This document shows, piece after piece, positions 25,998 through 34,161 of a DNA stretch of 64,000 bases. Position numbers and translations under genes: made by a program. Each line of letters opens with the position of its first letter. The first letter of the stretch is position 1. A model generated the notes under the pieces. The model was not told where the DNA came from, did not search any database, and saw only the letters and a program-made list of their open reading frames with translations. Origin of the DNA: Neobacillus rhizophilus (GTDB taxonomy: Bacteria > Bacillota > Bacilli > Bacillales > Cytobacillaceae); assembly GCF_018343535.1 (NCBI RefSeq), contig NZ_JAGYPF010000005.1, positions 620,001 to 684,000 of the forward strand. The letters run 5' to 3'.

Positions 25998-26335
25998 CCC
26001 CCTACACTCCCTTCAGAAAATGAAAAGTAAATAAATGATTTCTCTTTCATAATACAAAACAATTGTGAAAGGAAAATATCAAATTCAAGAATTCACAAAT
26101 TGTTCATTCCTTAGTTATCTACTATGGTAATGTTAATAAGTTGGTATAACAGTGATTAAAGTCACAATTACCCACCTGTAATTGTGACTAAAGTGTGAAA
26201 CATCACACCAAGCATGTGATTTAGATAATTGATAATTTGATTACGGAATGATAATCGGCAGTTCATTTTTTGTCACAATTCTCTGTAGGAAAAATATGAT
26301 AATAATAAAAATCTTTTTCTTTGGAAGTGGTTGGT
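25998..26335. other. Intergenic control region of the ba3 operon
   Basis: 338 bp without a gene, AT-rich. It holds one good Crp/Fnr-type site (26151-26166) and further TGTGA/TCACA half-sites between 26178 and 26220, including TGTGA-AACA-TCACA with a 4-nt spacer. No clear sigma-A promoter could be fixed for the leftward operon. Confidence 0.6.
26151..26166. promoter_or_regulatory. Crp/Fnr-type site upstream of the ba3 oxidase
   Basis: AGTGA-TTAAAG-TCACA has 9 of 10 positions of TGTGA-N6-TCACA. It is located 154 bp upstream of the first oxidase gene. Confidence 0.5.
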
Positions 26336-26458
26336 TTGGAGAAATATTATTGTGACCATTGCTGTCTTTTGTATAATAAGATTGAAATATGTAAGGTTTG
26401 CGGGACGTTGGCGGGAAATAAAATAAAAATTGAGGTTCAAAAGCAACCGGAAAAATAA
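26336..26458 (+). CDS. 40-aa Cys-motif (zinc-finger-like) protein
   Basis: A TTG start with a modest SD (GGAAGTGG) opens 40 codons. The product has CDHCC near the N-terminus (residues 6-10) and CKVCG at 19-23, two Cys-x2-Cys pairs 10 residues apart, then a Lys-rich tail. This is the classic spacing of a very small zinc finger. It ends at TAA before a possible small RNA. I do not know the family; coding potential is supported by the paired CxxC motifs. Confidence 0.6.
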   Translation: MEKYYCDHCCLLYNKIEICKVCGTLAGNKIKIEVQKQPEK

Positions 26459-26504
26459 GAGTCAGGTTAAGTTAGAGAATTGGAAAAGTTTATATAATGA
26501 AGGA

Positions 26505-26588
26505 ATAACTATTACAAGATATAATAAACATGCACAACAACAACAACCTTCAAAACGTTTACTTCTCCGAATGGGGAAGTTTTTTTTG
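26505..26588 (+). ncRNA. Candidate small RNA with ACAACAACAACAACC tract
   Basis: A -10-like TATAAT (26493-26498) is followed by about 85 nt with no convincing ORF. It is mostly A-rich and single-stranded with a CAACAACAACAACC stretch, and ends in a perfect-looking terminator (26561-26588). The -35 is weak. It may instead be the leader of the polyketide synthase gene with an attenuator. Confidence 0.35.
26561..26588 (+). terminator. Intrinsic terminator upstream of bpsA
   Basis: ACTTCTCC / GGGGAAGT with loop GAAT, followed by TTTTTTT. It lies 66 bp before the polyketide synthase ATG. Confidence 0.8.
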
Positions 26589-26653
26589 TGTCTGGAATAA
26601 TTTTCTCCAATTTGGCAAAAAATACCCTTACCTTTGGATAAGGAGAATGATGT

Positions 26654-27745
26654 ATGCCTACAATTCTTTCCGTTGCAGAAGTTATTCCTCCATATGAAAT
26701 TAAACAGACTCAGGCGACAGAGTTCGCCAGGGAATTGTTTTCTGGTTCATTTAAAGAAATTGGGCGGTTATTAAAGGCTTTTGAAAATGGACTTATTGAG
26801 AAAAGACATTTTGTAAATCCCGTAGGCTGGTTTCAGGAGAATCATTCCTTTGAGGAAAAGAACAATGTCTACATCGAATCGGCCGTTACCCTCGGGAGGG
26901 AGGCAGTTGTAAAATGTCTAGACAACAATCAATTTCTTAAGAAAAAAATTCCTTACGAAGACATTGATGCCATTTTTTATATTTCCACCACAGGGATTGC
27001 AACTCCAAGTATTGAAGCACGAATAATGAACCTGTTGCCTTTTCATCTCCACACGAAACGAATCCCAATCTGGGGATTGGGCTGTGCAGGCGGTGCTGCA
27101 GGTCTTGCCCGTGCCTTTGAATATTGCATGGCCTTTCCAAAAGCTAAAGTCCTTGTTCTTTCTGTTGAACTTTGCAGTATAACCTTTCAGCAAAATGACC
27201 TATCGAAGAGCAATTTAATCGGGACATCTCTTTTTGCAGACGGGGTTGCCTGTGCGTTAATATGCGGTGATTCCTGCGATATCGGGGATTTTCGTTTGAA
27301 AAACACATACCCGTCCATTTTAGCGGTTCAATCCGCATTGCTCCCCGATTCTTTGGATGTGATGGGCTGGGATATAAAAAATGAAGGATTGTTTGTCCGG
27401 TTTTCTCGTGATATACCAACAATCGTACATAATTGGCTAAAGCCAGTGGCAGAAGAATTTTTACATGTGCATCGGCTTCAAATAGATAAAATAGACTATT
27501 TCATTGCCCATCCAGGCGGTAAAAAGGTGTTGGATGCCTATGTTGAATCGCTTGGCATACCTGCGTCGATGACAGACGTTTCGCTCGAAGTGTTAAAAAA
27601 CTTTGGAAATATGTCTTCTGCTACTATTCTTTATGTGTTGAAACAATATATGGAAATGGATATTCCACGTGGATCAAATGGGCTTTGTGCCGCTCTTGGA
27701 CCGGGTTTCAGTTCGGAAATGCTTCTATTGAGGTGGTTTGAATGA
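26654..27745 (+). CDS. bpsA: Type III polyketide synthase (chalcone-synthase-like)
   Basis: 363-aa thiolase-fold enzyme. The catalytic triad is visible as Cys144 in WGLGCAGGAAG, His in FIAHPGGKKVLD and Asn in NFGNMSSAT. In B. subtilis BpsA (BcsA) condenses long-chain acyl-CoA with malonyl-CoA to alkylpyrones and alkylresorcinols, lipid-like compounds. The methyltransferase gene overlaps its stop by 4 nt, which is the known bpsA-bpsB pair. SD AAGGAG. Confidence 0.93.
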   Translation: MPTILSVAEVIPPYEIKQTQATEFARELFSGSFKEIGRLLKAFENGLIEKRHFVNPVGWFQENHSFEEKNNVYIESAVTLGREAVVKCLDNNQFLKKKIPYEDIDAIFYISTTGIATPSIEARIMNLLPFHLHTKRIPIWGLGCAGGAAGLARAFEYCMAFPKAKVLVLSVELCSITFQQNDLSKSNLIGTSLFADGVACALICGDSCDIGDFRLKNTYPSILAVQSALLPDSLDVMGWDIKNEGLFVRFSRDIPTIVHNWLKPVAEEFLHVHRLQIDKIDYFIAHPGGKKVLDAYVESLGIPASMTDVSLEVLKNFGNMSSATILYVLKQYMEMDIPRGSNGLCAALGPGFSSEMLLLRWFE

Positions 27746-28311
27746 AGGACTTGCTGCCATTTATTAGCTTTATGGGTTTCATCATTTTTCAGCGTGCAAC
27801 AGAGGTTTTCTTCGCAAAAAGAAATGAAAAATGGATGAAGAGTAAGGGAGCACTTGAATTTGGCATTGTCCACTACCGCTGGATTGTCCTTATGCATGTA
27901 TTATTTTTGCTTAGCTTTAGTATGGAAAAGTTCATTTTTAATCACGGGTTATCATCTCAATGGCTGATTATTTTTATTGCTTTTATCTTCTCCCAGGCCT
28001 TGAGGATATGGGCACTTGCCTCACTGGGCAGGTATTGGAACACGAAAATACTCGTGCTTCCAAATGCAGACGTTATACGTAAAGGTCCGTACCGTTTTAT
28101 GAAGCACCCGAATTATTTCGTTGTTTGTGTTGAAATCCTTGTCATTCCTTTGCTGTTTCAGGCGTATTATACTGCCTGTTTGTTTACAGTACTGAATATC
28201 ATGGTGCTTGCCGTCCGGATTCCCGAGGAAGAAAGGGCGCTTGGATGCTACAGCGAATATGACGGAGTTTTTCATGACTGCCGCCGTTTCTTGCCAAAGT
28301 TTGTTAAATAA
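27742..28311 (+). CDS. bpsB: Isoprenylcysteine-methyltransferase-family protein BpsB (YpbQ)
   Basis: 189-aa membrane methyltransferase with four or five hydrophobic segments and the ICMT C-terminal motif GPYRFMKHPNYFVVCVEILVIPL (key residues Arg, His, Pro and Asn around 113-124), then a conserved EE pair (PEEERALG). In B. subtilis it methylates alkylpyrones made by BpsA. ATGA overlap with bpsA implies coupling. Confidence 0.9.
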   Translation: MKDLLPFISFMGFIIFQRATEVFFAKRNEKWMKSKGALEFGIVHYRWIVLMHVLFLLSFSMEKFIFNHGLSSQWLIIFIAFIFSQALRIWALASLGRYWNTKILVLPNADVIRKGPYRFMKHPNYFVVCVEILVIPLLFQAYYTACLFTVLNIMVLAVRIPEEERALGCYSEYDGVFHDCRRFLPKFVK

Positions 28312-28334
28312 CTGTGACAATAATCTGCAAAGTA

Positions 28335-28363
28335 TTGAAAATGATTATCACCTGTGCTAGAAT
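28335..28363 (+). promoter_or_regulatory. Sigma-A promoter with extended -10 for the Fur-boxed micro-gene
   Basis: TTGAAA (28335-28340), 17-bp spacer, TAGAAT (28358-28363) with TG one base upstream of the -10. The Fur box covers its -35 and spacer. Confidence 0.7.
28336..28350. promoter_or_regulatory. Fur box 1
   Basis: TGAAAATGATTATCA matches the Bacillus 7-1-7 consensus TGATAATNATTATCA at 13 of 14 fixed positions. Confidence 0.75.
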
Positions 28364-28374
28364 TTGATTAACAA

Positions 28375-28389
28375 TGAAAGTCATTCTCA
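28375..28389. promoter_or_regulatory. Fur box 2 (weaker)
   Basis: TGAAAGTCATTCTCA matches 11 of 14 fixed positions of the same consensus. It lies just downstream of the predicted transcription start. Confidence 0.5.
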
Positions 28390-28421
28390 ACTAAGAGTCT
28401 GATTAAGGGAAGGTGTTACAT

Positions 28422-28502
28422 ATGACCTATGCTTTCGTCGGCGGAACCATTATAATCTACGCATTTGTCATGAAGCACGTCTTAAAAAATGTCACCCAAT
28501 AA
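28422..28502 (+). CDS. 26-aa membrane peptide under Fur control
   Basis: ATG at 28422 follows the SD AAGGTGTT and encodes 26 residues: a hydrophobic segment (AFVGGTIIIYAFVMKHVL in the middle) and a short basic or polar end (KNVTQ). It has its own promoter, Fur box and terminator, so it is a complete transcription unit. Expression should rise under iron limitation. I cannot assign a family. The transcript might also act as a small RNA. Confidence 0.65.
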   Translation: MTYAFVGGTIIIYAFVMKHVLKNVTQ

Positions 28503-28521
28503 ATATATTTAGCATTAAATG

Positions 28522-28550
28522 AAGCCAGGGAATATTCCTTGGCTTTTTTA
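28522..28550 (+). terminator. Terminator of the Fur-boxed micro-gene
   Basis: AAGCCAGGG (28522-28530) / CCTTGGCTT (28537-28545) with one G-U pair, followed by TTTTT. Confidence 0.85.
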
Positions 28551-28636
28551 CTTTTTAAGTATGTCAAGATAGGAAAAGTTCGAATTATCGTATAAAATAA
28601 ACATATTATCATGTTGTTTAAGGGGAATTAGTTTAA

Positions 28637-31600
28637 ATGGTCAAAATAGCCGATCAAAATGAAACGATACAAACATTAAAACAAAAAATAATCGCCATAT
28701 ATGAATATTTAATGGAGCAAAACGATGTTCAAAATGCGCAAAAAATTAAGCAGCTTGCTCGAAAATTAGAAAACCGCGAATTCGCGATAGCGTTTTGCGG
28801 CCATTTTTCCGCAGGCAAATCAACCATGATCAACCGGGTCGTAGGGGAAAAACTGCTTCCCTCAAGCCCAATTCCGACAAGCGCAAACCTTGTAAAGGTA
28901 AAGTCCGGAGAGGATTATGCCAAGGTCTTTTTTAAAAACGAGAAACCAAGGCTTTATTTAGCCCCATATGATTATGAAATGGTCAAAAGGTATGCTAAGG
29001 ATGGCGATAAAATCGAGGAGATCGAGATCAGCCATAGCGACTCAAACCTGCCTGCCAATACCGTAATAATGGACACACCAGGAATTGATTCAGCAGATGA
29101 TGCCCACCGCATTGCCACTGAGTCTGCCATCCATCTAGCTGATTTGATCTTTTATGTGATGGACTATAACCATGTCCAGGCAGAGTTGAATTTCCTCTTC
29201 ACAAAGGAATTGGCGGAAGCAGGTAAAGAGGTTTATTTAGTTATTAACCAAATTGATAAGCACAAGGATGAAGAGTTAAGTTTTGCCGATTTTCAAAAAA
29301 GTGTTGTTGATGCCTTCGCCTCATGGGGAGTTAGACCAGCACGGATTTTTTATACTTCACTAAAGGATGAAAAGAACCCTCGCAATGAATTTCAGGCATT
29401 ACAGAAATTTATTGCGGATAAATTGGCAGCAAAGGATCAATTGCTTGTACCGTCCGTTTTTCATTCGTTGAAAAAAATAACCCAGGACCATATCAGCCAG
29501 GCTGCAAAGCAGGAGGAAGAAAAGCTTCTTCCATACCATGAGCTATTAAATGAATTAACGGAGGAGGAAAAAGAGGGTCTGTTGAATTCCTTCCACCAGA
29601 TTAAAGACAGCTTGAATAGGCTTGCCGGAGGGACGGATGTTAAGGAAAAGTCATTTGATGAAGAAATAGCGCAAATATTAAAGAATGCTTATCTAATGCC
29701 TTTCCAGACAAGGGAAATGGCAGAGAAGTATTTAGAAGCATGCCAACCGGATTTTAAAGTAGGCTTTCTTTTTTCAAAGCAAAAAACGCAAGATGAAAAA
29801 AATGCGCGACTGGAGAGTTTTTATCAGGATATTCTTGAAAAAACAAAATCCCAGCTTGAATGGCATTTACGTGAATTCCTGCTTCGTACATTAAAGGAAA
29901 CAGAACTGGACCAGGGCGACCTGCTGGGTATTGCTCAGGGCTATGCCCTTACCGTTCCTAAAGATGTCCTGATCAACACGATAAAGCCTGGTGCCCGCCT
30001 ATCCGGCGAATACCTGCTTCACTACACAGAAGATGTGGCGAATGAAATAAAACGGATTGCCCGAAACCGACTTGCCGAGTTCAAAGAAAAATATCTAAAT
30101 GCACTAAAAGATCAGGAGTCAAAATTAAACGAACAATTTGCCAAGGAATTCAGTAAACAGGAACGCTATGTAAATGCCTTAACAGAGCTTGATAAATACG
30201 AAGAGGCTATTGTTGCAAAAGAAAACAACCTTATGAACCTATTGAACAATCCGCAAGGACTTGAAGATGGCCATTACCAATTTTTCGACCTGCAGGAAGA
30301 GGAATTTGAACTAATTAAATCTGAAGTAGAACCGGATTCCCATAAGCCTGGCACGAAGAAGGAAAGCAAGCAAGTACCTGTACAGATCAGTCTTGCAGAA
30401 ACAACAAATAAAGGCTCTAAGGGTGAAGGAAACTACGAGGCGGAGGACCGTCTGCAACGCACGATTGACAAGCTTCTCAACGCTTCCAAGCTAATTAACG
30501 GTCTGCCGGGCTTTCAAAAGCTGGCAGGTGAATTGGCGGAAAAAGCTGGCCGGCTTGAAACACAAGGCTTTACCGTAGCCTTATTCGGTGCGTTTAGTGC
30601 AGGGAAATCGTCCTTTGCCAACGCGCTGATGGGGGAAAAAGTTTTGCCGGTTTCACCAAACCCCACTACAGCAGCAATTAATAAAATAAAACCAGTCACG
30701 GCTGAATATACGCATGGGACTGTCCTTGTAAAGTTTAAAGAACGAGACGTAATGCTAGATGACGTCAACCGCTCGCTTAAGGTCTTTGAATTACATGCGG
30801 CCGATTTCAAGGATGCCGCTAAAATCATTGAAGGAATCATCTACGAGCAAAGTCAGGAAGGGATCGTTGAGAAGACTCATTATGCCTTCTTACAGGCGTT
30901 CCTTAAAGGTTATGCCTCTTTTGTTGAACTGCTCGGAACGGTTAAGGTTACAAGTTTAGACGAATTTCACGATTTTGTCGCCATAGAAGAAAAATCCTGT
31001 TACGTTGAATGGATCGAACTCTATTATGACTGCGAACTGACGCGAAAAGGGATTACGCTCGTTGATACGCCGGGGGCGGACTCCATCAATGCCCGCCATA
31101 CAGGAGTAGCCTTTGACTATATCAAAAATTCAGATGCCATTTTATTTGTCACTTATTATAACCATGCTTTTTCAAAAGCTGACCGGGAATTTTTAATCCA
31201 ATTGGGACGGGTAAAGGAATCGTTCCAAATGGACAAAATGTTCTTTATTATAAATGCGATTGACCTCGCCGAAGATGAAGAGGAAAAGGAAGCAGTTGTT
31301 GACTATGTTTCAGAGCAGCTGGTGAAGTATGGAATCCGGAATCCGCATCTATATCCTTTATCAAGCCTTGAAGCCTTAAAGGAAAAAATAGACTCAGTAG
31401 CGGTTTCCAGGTCAGGGATGAGCCAGTTTGAAAATAGTTTTTATCACTTTATTTCAAATGATTTAATGGAAATGGCGATTTCAGCGGCACAGAATGAATT
31501 GAACCGTGTCCATGAATTAGTAGAGCGGCTTATCAAGAGCTCGCTGGAGGACAAGACCGTTAAAGAACAAAAACGCCGTGATATTGAAGGACAGAAGAAT

Positions 31601-32314
31601 ATGATTCAAGAGCTGTTTGCAAAACAAACGGTCGAATCAATGGAAAACCGCCTGTTCCAAGAGGCTGAGGAATTAATTTATTATATTAAGCAACGGGTTT
31701 TCTTACGGTTTAGCGATTTCTTTAAAGAGGCCTTCAATCCTTCAACCTTAAGGGACGATGGCCGCAACTTAAAGAAGGCGCTGCAAATGGCACTTGATGA
31801 ATTTTTGGAAAGCTTAGGTTTTGATTTTGCTCAGGAAATGAGAGCTACAACGGTTCGAATCGAGCGGTTTATGGAAAAACTGCTTCGGGATTATCAGGCG
31901 GCACAAATTCGGATACTTCTTGACGTCAATCAAGACCTGTCCTTTTCACCATATGAAAAAGGAACAGCAGAAGAAATAGACTTTCCAATAGCGTTTGAAA
32001 CCATGGAACAGCAAGCTTTTGCAAAAGCAAAATCTTATTTTAAAAATCCAAGGTCCTTCTTTGAGAAAAATGAAAAGAAATGGATGAGCGATGAACTTAA
32101 TCAGGTATTAAGTGGGCCAGCGGATGACTATTTGCAAATTCAAGGCAGTCGCTTAAAAGACCATTATGCAAGGAATCTAAACAATGAATTCAAGCTTCTT
32201 TTAGCGCAAATGAAGGATCAGACCGATGATTTTTATTTAAGTTTATTGGCAGCATTAGAAGGCGGAGTTTCAACCGAAATTTTAACAGATATACTAAAGC
32301 GGCTTGAAAATTAG
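28637..32314 (+). CDS. dynA: Double dynamin-like GTPase DynA (YpbR)
   Basis: 1225-aa fusion of two bacterial dynamin units. The first G1 loop is GHFSAGKS (55-62) with G3 DTPGIDS and G4 NQID. The second G1 is GAFSAGKSSFANAL near residue 650 with DTPGADS and NAID. Long coiled-coil stalks follow each GTPase domain. In B. subtilis DynA tethers and fuses membranes and contributes to membrane-damage and phage resistance. Monocistronic start with ATG; the sulfurtransferase follows after 21 nt. Confidence 0.95.
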   Translation: MVKIADQNETIQTLKQKIIAIYEYLMEQNDVQNAQKIKQLARKLENREFAIAFCGHFSAGKSTMINRVVGEKLLPSSPIPTSANLVKVKSGEDYAKVFFKNEKPRLYLAPYDYEMVKRYAKDGDKIEEIEISHSDSNLPANTVIMDTPGIDSADDAHRIATESAIHLADLIFYVMDYNHVQAELNFLFTKELAEAGKEVYLVINQIDKHKDEELSFADFQKSVVDAFASWGVRPARIFYTSLKDEKNPRNEFQALQKFIADKLAAKDQLLVPSVFHSLKKITQDHISQAAKQEEEKLLPYHELLNELTEEEKEGLLNSFHQIKDSLNRLAGGTDVKEKSFDEEIAQILKNAYLMPFQTREMAEKYLEACQPDFKVGFLFSKQKTQDEKNARLESFYQDILEKTKSQLEWHLREFLLRTLKETELDQGDLLGIAQGYALTVPKDVLINTIKPGARLSGEYLLHYTEDVANEIKRIARNRLAEFKEKYLNALKDQESKLNEQFAKEFSKQERYVNALTELDKYEEAIVAKENNLMNLLNNPQGLEDGHYQFFDLQEEEFELIKSEVEPDSHKPGTKKESKQVPVQISLAETTNKGSKGEGNYEAEDRLQRTIDKLLNASKLINGLPGFQKLAGELAEKAGRLETQGFTVALFGAFSAGKSSFANALMGEKVLPVSPNPTTAAINKIKPVTAEYTHGTVLVKFKERDVMLDDVNRSLKVFELHAADFKDAAKIIEGIIYEQSQEGIVEKTHYAFLQAFLKGYASFVELLGTVKVTSLDEFHDFVAIEEKSCYVEWIELYYDCELTRKGITLVDTPGADSINARHTGVAFDYIKNSDAILFVTYYNHAFSKADREFLIQLGRVKESFQMDKMFFIINAIDLAEDEEEKEAVVDYVSEQLVKYGIRNPHLYPLSSLEALKEKIDSVAVSRSGMSQFENSFYHFISNDLMEMAISAAQNELNRVHELVERLIKSSLEDKTVKEQKRRDIEGQKNMIQELFAKQTVESMENRLFQEAEELIYYIKQRVFLRFSDFFKEAFNPSTLRDDGRNLKKALQMALDEFLESLGFDFAQEMRATTVRIERFMEKLLRDYQAAQIRILLDVNQDLSFSPYEKGTAEEIDFPIAFETMEQQAFAKAKSYFKNPRSFFEKNEKKWMSDELNQVLSGPADDYLQIQGSRLKDHYARNLNNEFKLLLAQMKDQTDDFYLSLLAALEGGVSTEILTDILKRLEN

Positions 32315-32335
32315 GAGAAGCGGGGGAGAATCCCA

Positions 32336-33163
32336 ATGAAAAATATTGTTGCGAAGGAATGGTTGGAACAAAATTTAGACATCGACACAGTCAGAATTGT
32401 GGATTGCCGATTTTCCTTGGCTGACCCACAGAAGGGAAAACAGGAATATTTAGAAGGACATTTGCCGGGTGCTGTTTTTTTCGATCTGGAAAAGGATTTA
32501 TCAAGCCCTGTTCAAATTCATGGCGGACGCCACCCATTGCCTGACTTGCAGGAATTAGTAAGCAAGCTTGAGGAGGCAGGGATTGATGAGACGACAACAG
32601 TCGTGGCCTATGATCAGGGAGAAGGCGCATTCGCCGGACGTTTTTGGTGGCTCTTGAAGTACCTTGGACACGAAAAAGCATATGTTCTAAATGGCGGATT
32701 TAGGCAGTGGGCAGAGGCTGGACTGCCAATCTCAGCAAGTATTCCAACATTCACTAAAGCTCAATTTCAGCACCAATTAAAACCAGAATTATTGGCATCC
32801 GTCGACGAAGTGAAAGAGGCTGCAGCAGGAAAAAAGGAAAACATAGTTCTGATTGATTCCCGTGAAGAAAAACGCTATTTAGGTATTGTCGAGCCGATTG
32901 ATAAGAAGGCAGGGCATATTCCGGGGGCCATCAATAAGCCATATACGGAAGGATTTGCAGGAGGCGAATACAAATCCGTCGAGGAACAGAAGCAGCGGTT
33001 TTCTGACGTGAATCCTGAACAGGAAATTATTGTTTATTGCGGTTCCGGAATAACAGCAACCCCCAACTTCCTGGCCTTAAAGGAAGCAGGATTTCATAAG
33101 GTCAAGCTCTATGCCGGCAGTTTCAGCGACTGGATTTCCTATCAGGAAAATAAAGTCGATTAA
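32336..33163 (+). CDS. Sulfurtransferase, two-rhodanese-domain type
   Basis: 275 aa. The N-terminal rhodanese-like domain (residues 10-130) contains GHLPGAVFFDLEKDLSSP. The C-terminal catalytic domain (about 150-272) has the active-site loop IVYCGSGITATPN with its nucleophile Cys. The CGSGITA loop is typical of thiosulfate / 3-mercaptopyruvate sulfurtransferases. SD GGGGGAGA. Confidence 0.92.
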   Translation: MKNIVAKEWLEQNLDIDTVRIVDCRFSLADPQKGKQEYLEGHLPGAVFFDLEKDLSSPVQIHGGRHPLPDLQELVSKLEEAGIDETTTVVAYDQGEGAFAGRFWWLLKYLGHEKAYVLNGGFRQWAEAGLPISASIPTFTKAQFQHQLKPELLASVDEVKEAAAGKKENIVLIDSREEKRYLGIVEPIDKKAGHIPGAINKPYTEGFAGGEYKSVEEQKQRFSDVNPEQEIIVYCGSGITATPNFLALKEAGFHKVKLYAGSFSDWISYQENKVD

Positions 33164-33232
33164 AATTTGACCCATACCTATGTTATAATGGAAAACGTGT
33201 TGTAAAAAAACATCCATAGGAGGTTCAATTTT

Positions 33233-34126
33233 ATGACGAATCAAAAGCCTTCGCTTATGCTTGTCGATGGAATGGCCCTGTTGTTCCGCGCTTTTTACGC
33301 AACGGCCGTATCAGGGCAATTTATGATAAATTCAAAAGGGATCCCGACAAATGGGATTCATGGTTTTGTGAAGCATATGTTCACAGCCGTTTCGGCCTTT
33401 AAGCCAACCCATCTTGCCGTGTGCTGGGATATGGGCAGCAAAACCTTCCGAACAGAACTTTTTCCTGACTATAAAGGAAATCGCGGCGAAGCACCGGTTG
33501 AATTAATTCCGCAGTTTGACCTTGTTAAAGAAGTGGTCGAGTCATTCGATATCCCCAATATTGGTTTGGCAGGGTTTGAGGCGGATGATTGTATCGGTAC
33601 TATTGCTAATCATGCGAAGGAAGAAGCCCATGTATCCATCTTGACCGGCGATCAGGACATTCTTCAGTTGCTTGATGACAGAATTTCGGTCATTTTAATG
33701 AAAAAAGGTTATGGAAATTACTTGGTCCATACACCCCAGACCTTTAAGGAAGAGAAAGGTATTACACCTAGACAAATGATCGACCTAAAGGCATTAATGG
33801 GTGATACTAGCGACAATTACCCTGGTGTCAAAGGAATCGGTGAAAAAACAGCTCTGAAACTATTACAAGAGTTTGAACATGTTGAAGGAATTATCTCCAA
33901 TTTGGACAAACTGTCAAAATCGCAAAAAATAAAAATTGAGCAGGATTTTGACATGCTTCACTTGTCCAGAAAACTGGCGGAAATCAAATGTGATGTTCCG
34001 GTAAATTGCAGTCTGGAAAGTGCCAGCCTTAAAATCGAGAAAGAAAAGGCGGAAAATAAATTAATGGAATTGGAGCTTCGCGGCCTTGGCAGGCTTTTCC
34101 CTCAGGAGGAAGCGCATATTTCCTAA
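33233..34126 (+). CDS. exoR: 5'-3' exonuclease ExoR (YpcP), DNA polymerase I exonuclease-like
   Basis: 297 aa, the size of a stand-alone flap-nuclease domain. Visible metal-binding motifs are LMLVDGMALLFRAF at the N-terminus, AGFEADDCIGT, and LTGDQDILQL. The helix-hairpin-helix region is DTSDNYPGVKGIGEKTALKLL. It can remove RNA primers or flaps and backs up PolA. A hairpin with six T starts 8 nt after the stop. Confidence 0.93.
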   Translation: MTNQKPSLMLVDGMALLFRAFYATAVSGQFMINSKGIPTNGIHGFVKHMFTAVSAFKPTHLAVCWDMGSKTFRTELFPDYKGNRGEAPVELIPQFDLVKEVVESFDIPNIGLAGFEADDCIGTIANHAKEEAHVSILTGDQDILQLLDDRISVILMKKGYGNYLVHTPQTFKEEKGITPRQMIDLKALMGDTSDNYPGVKGIGEKTALKLLQEFEHVEGIISNLDKLSKSQKIKIEQDFDMLHLSRKLAEIKCDVPVNCSLESASLKIEKEKAENKLMELELRGLGRLFPQEEAHIS

Positions 34127-34133
34127 TGACTCT

Positions 34134-34161
34134 GGTTGTCTCTGTTGAGGCAGCCTTTTTT
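34134..34161 (+). terminator. Terminator of exoR
   Basis: GGTTGTCT (34134-34141) / AGGCAGCC (34148-34155) with two wobble pairs, then TTTTTT. It makes the ATG at 34126 an unlikely start for the next reading frame. Confidence 0.8.

Noticed and set aside
26205..26218. TGTGA-AACA-TCACA as a Crp/Fnr site
   Set aside because: The half-sites are perfect but the spacer is 4 instead of 6 bp, so it was not counted as a site.
34126..34161. ATG at 34126 as start of the frame after exoR
   Set aside because: It runs through a terminator hairpin with six T and has no SD.
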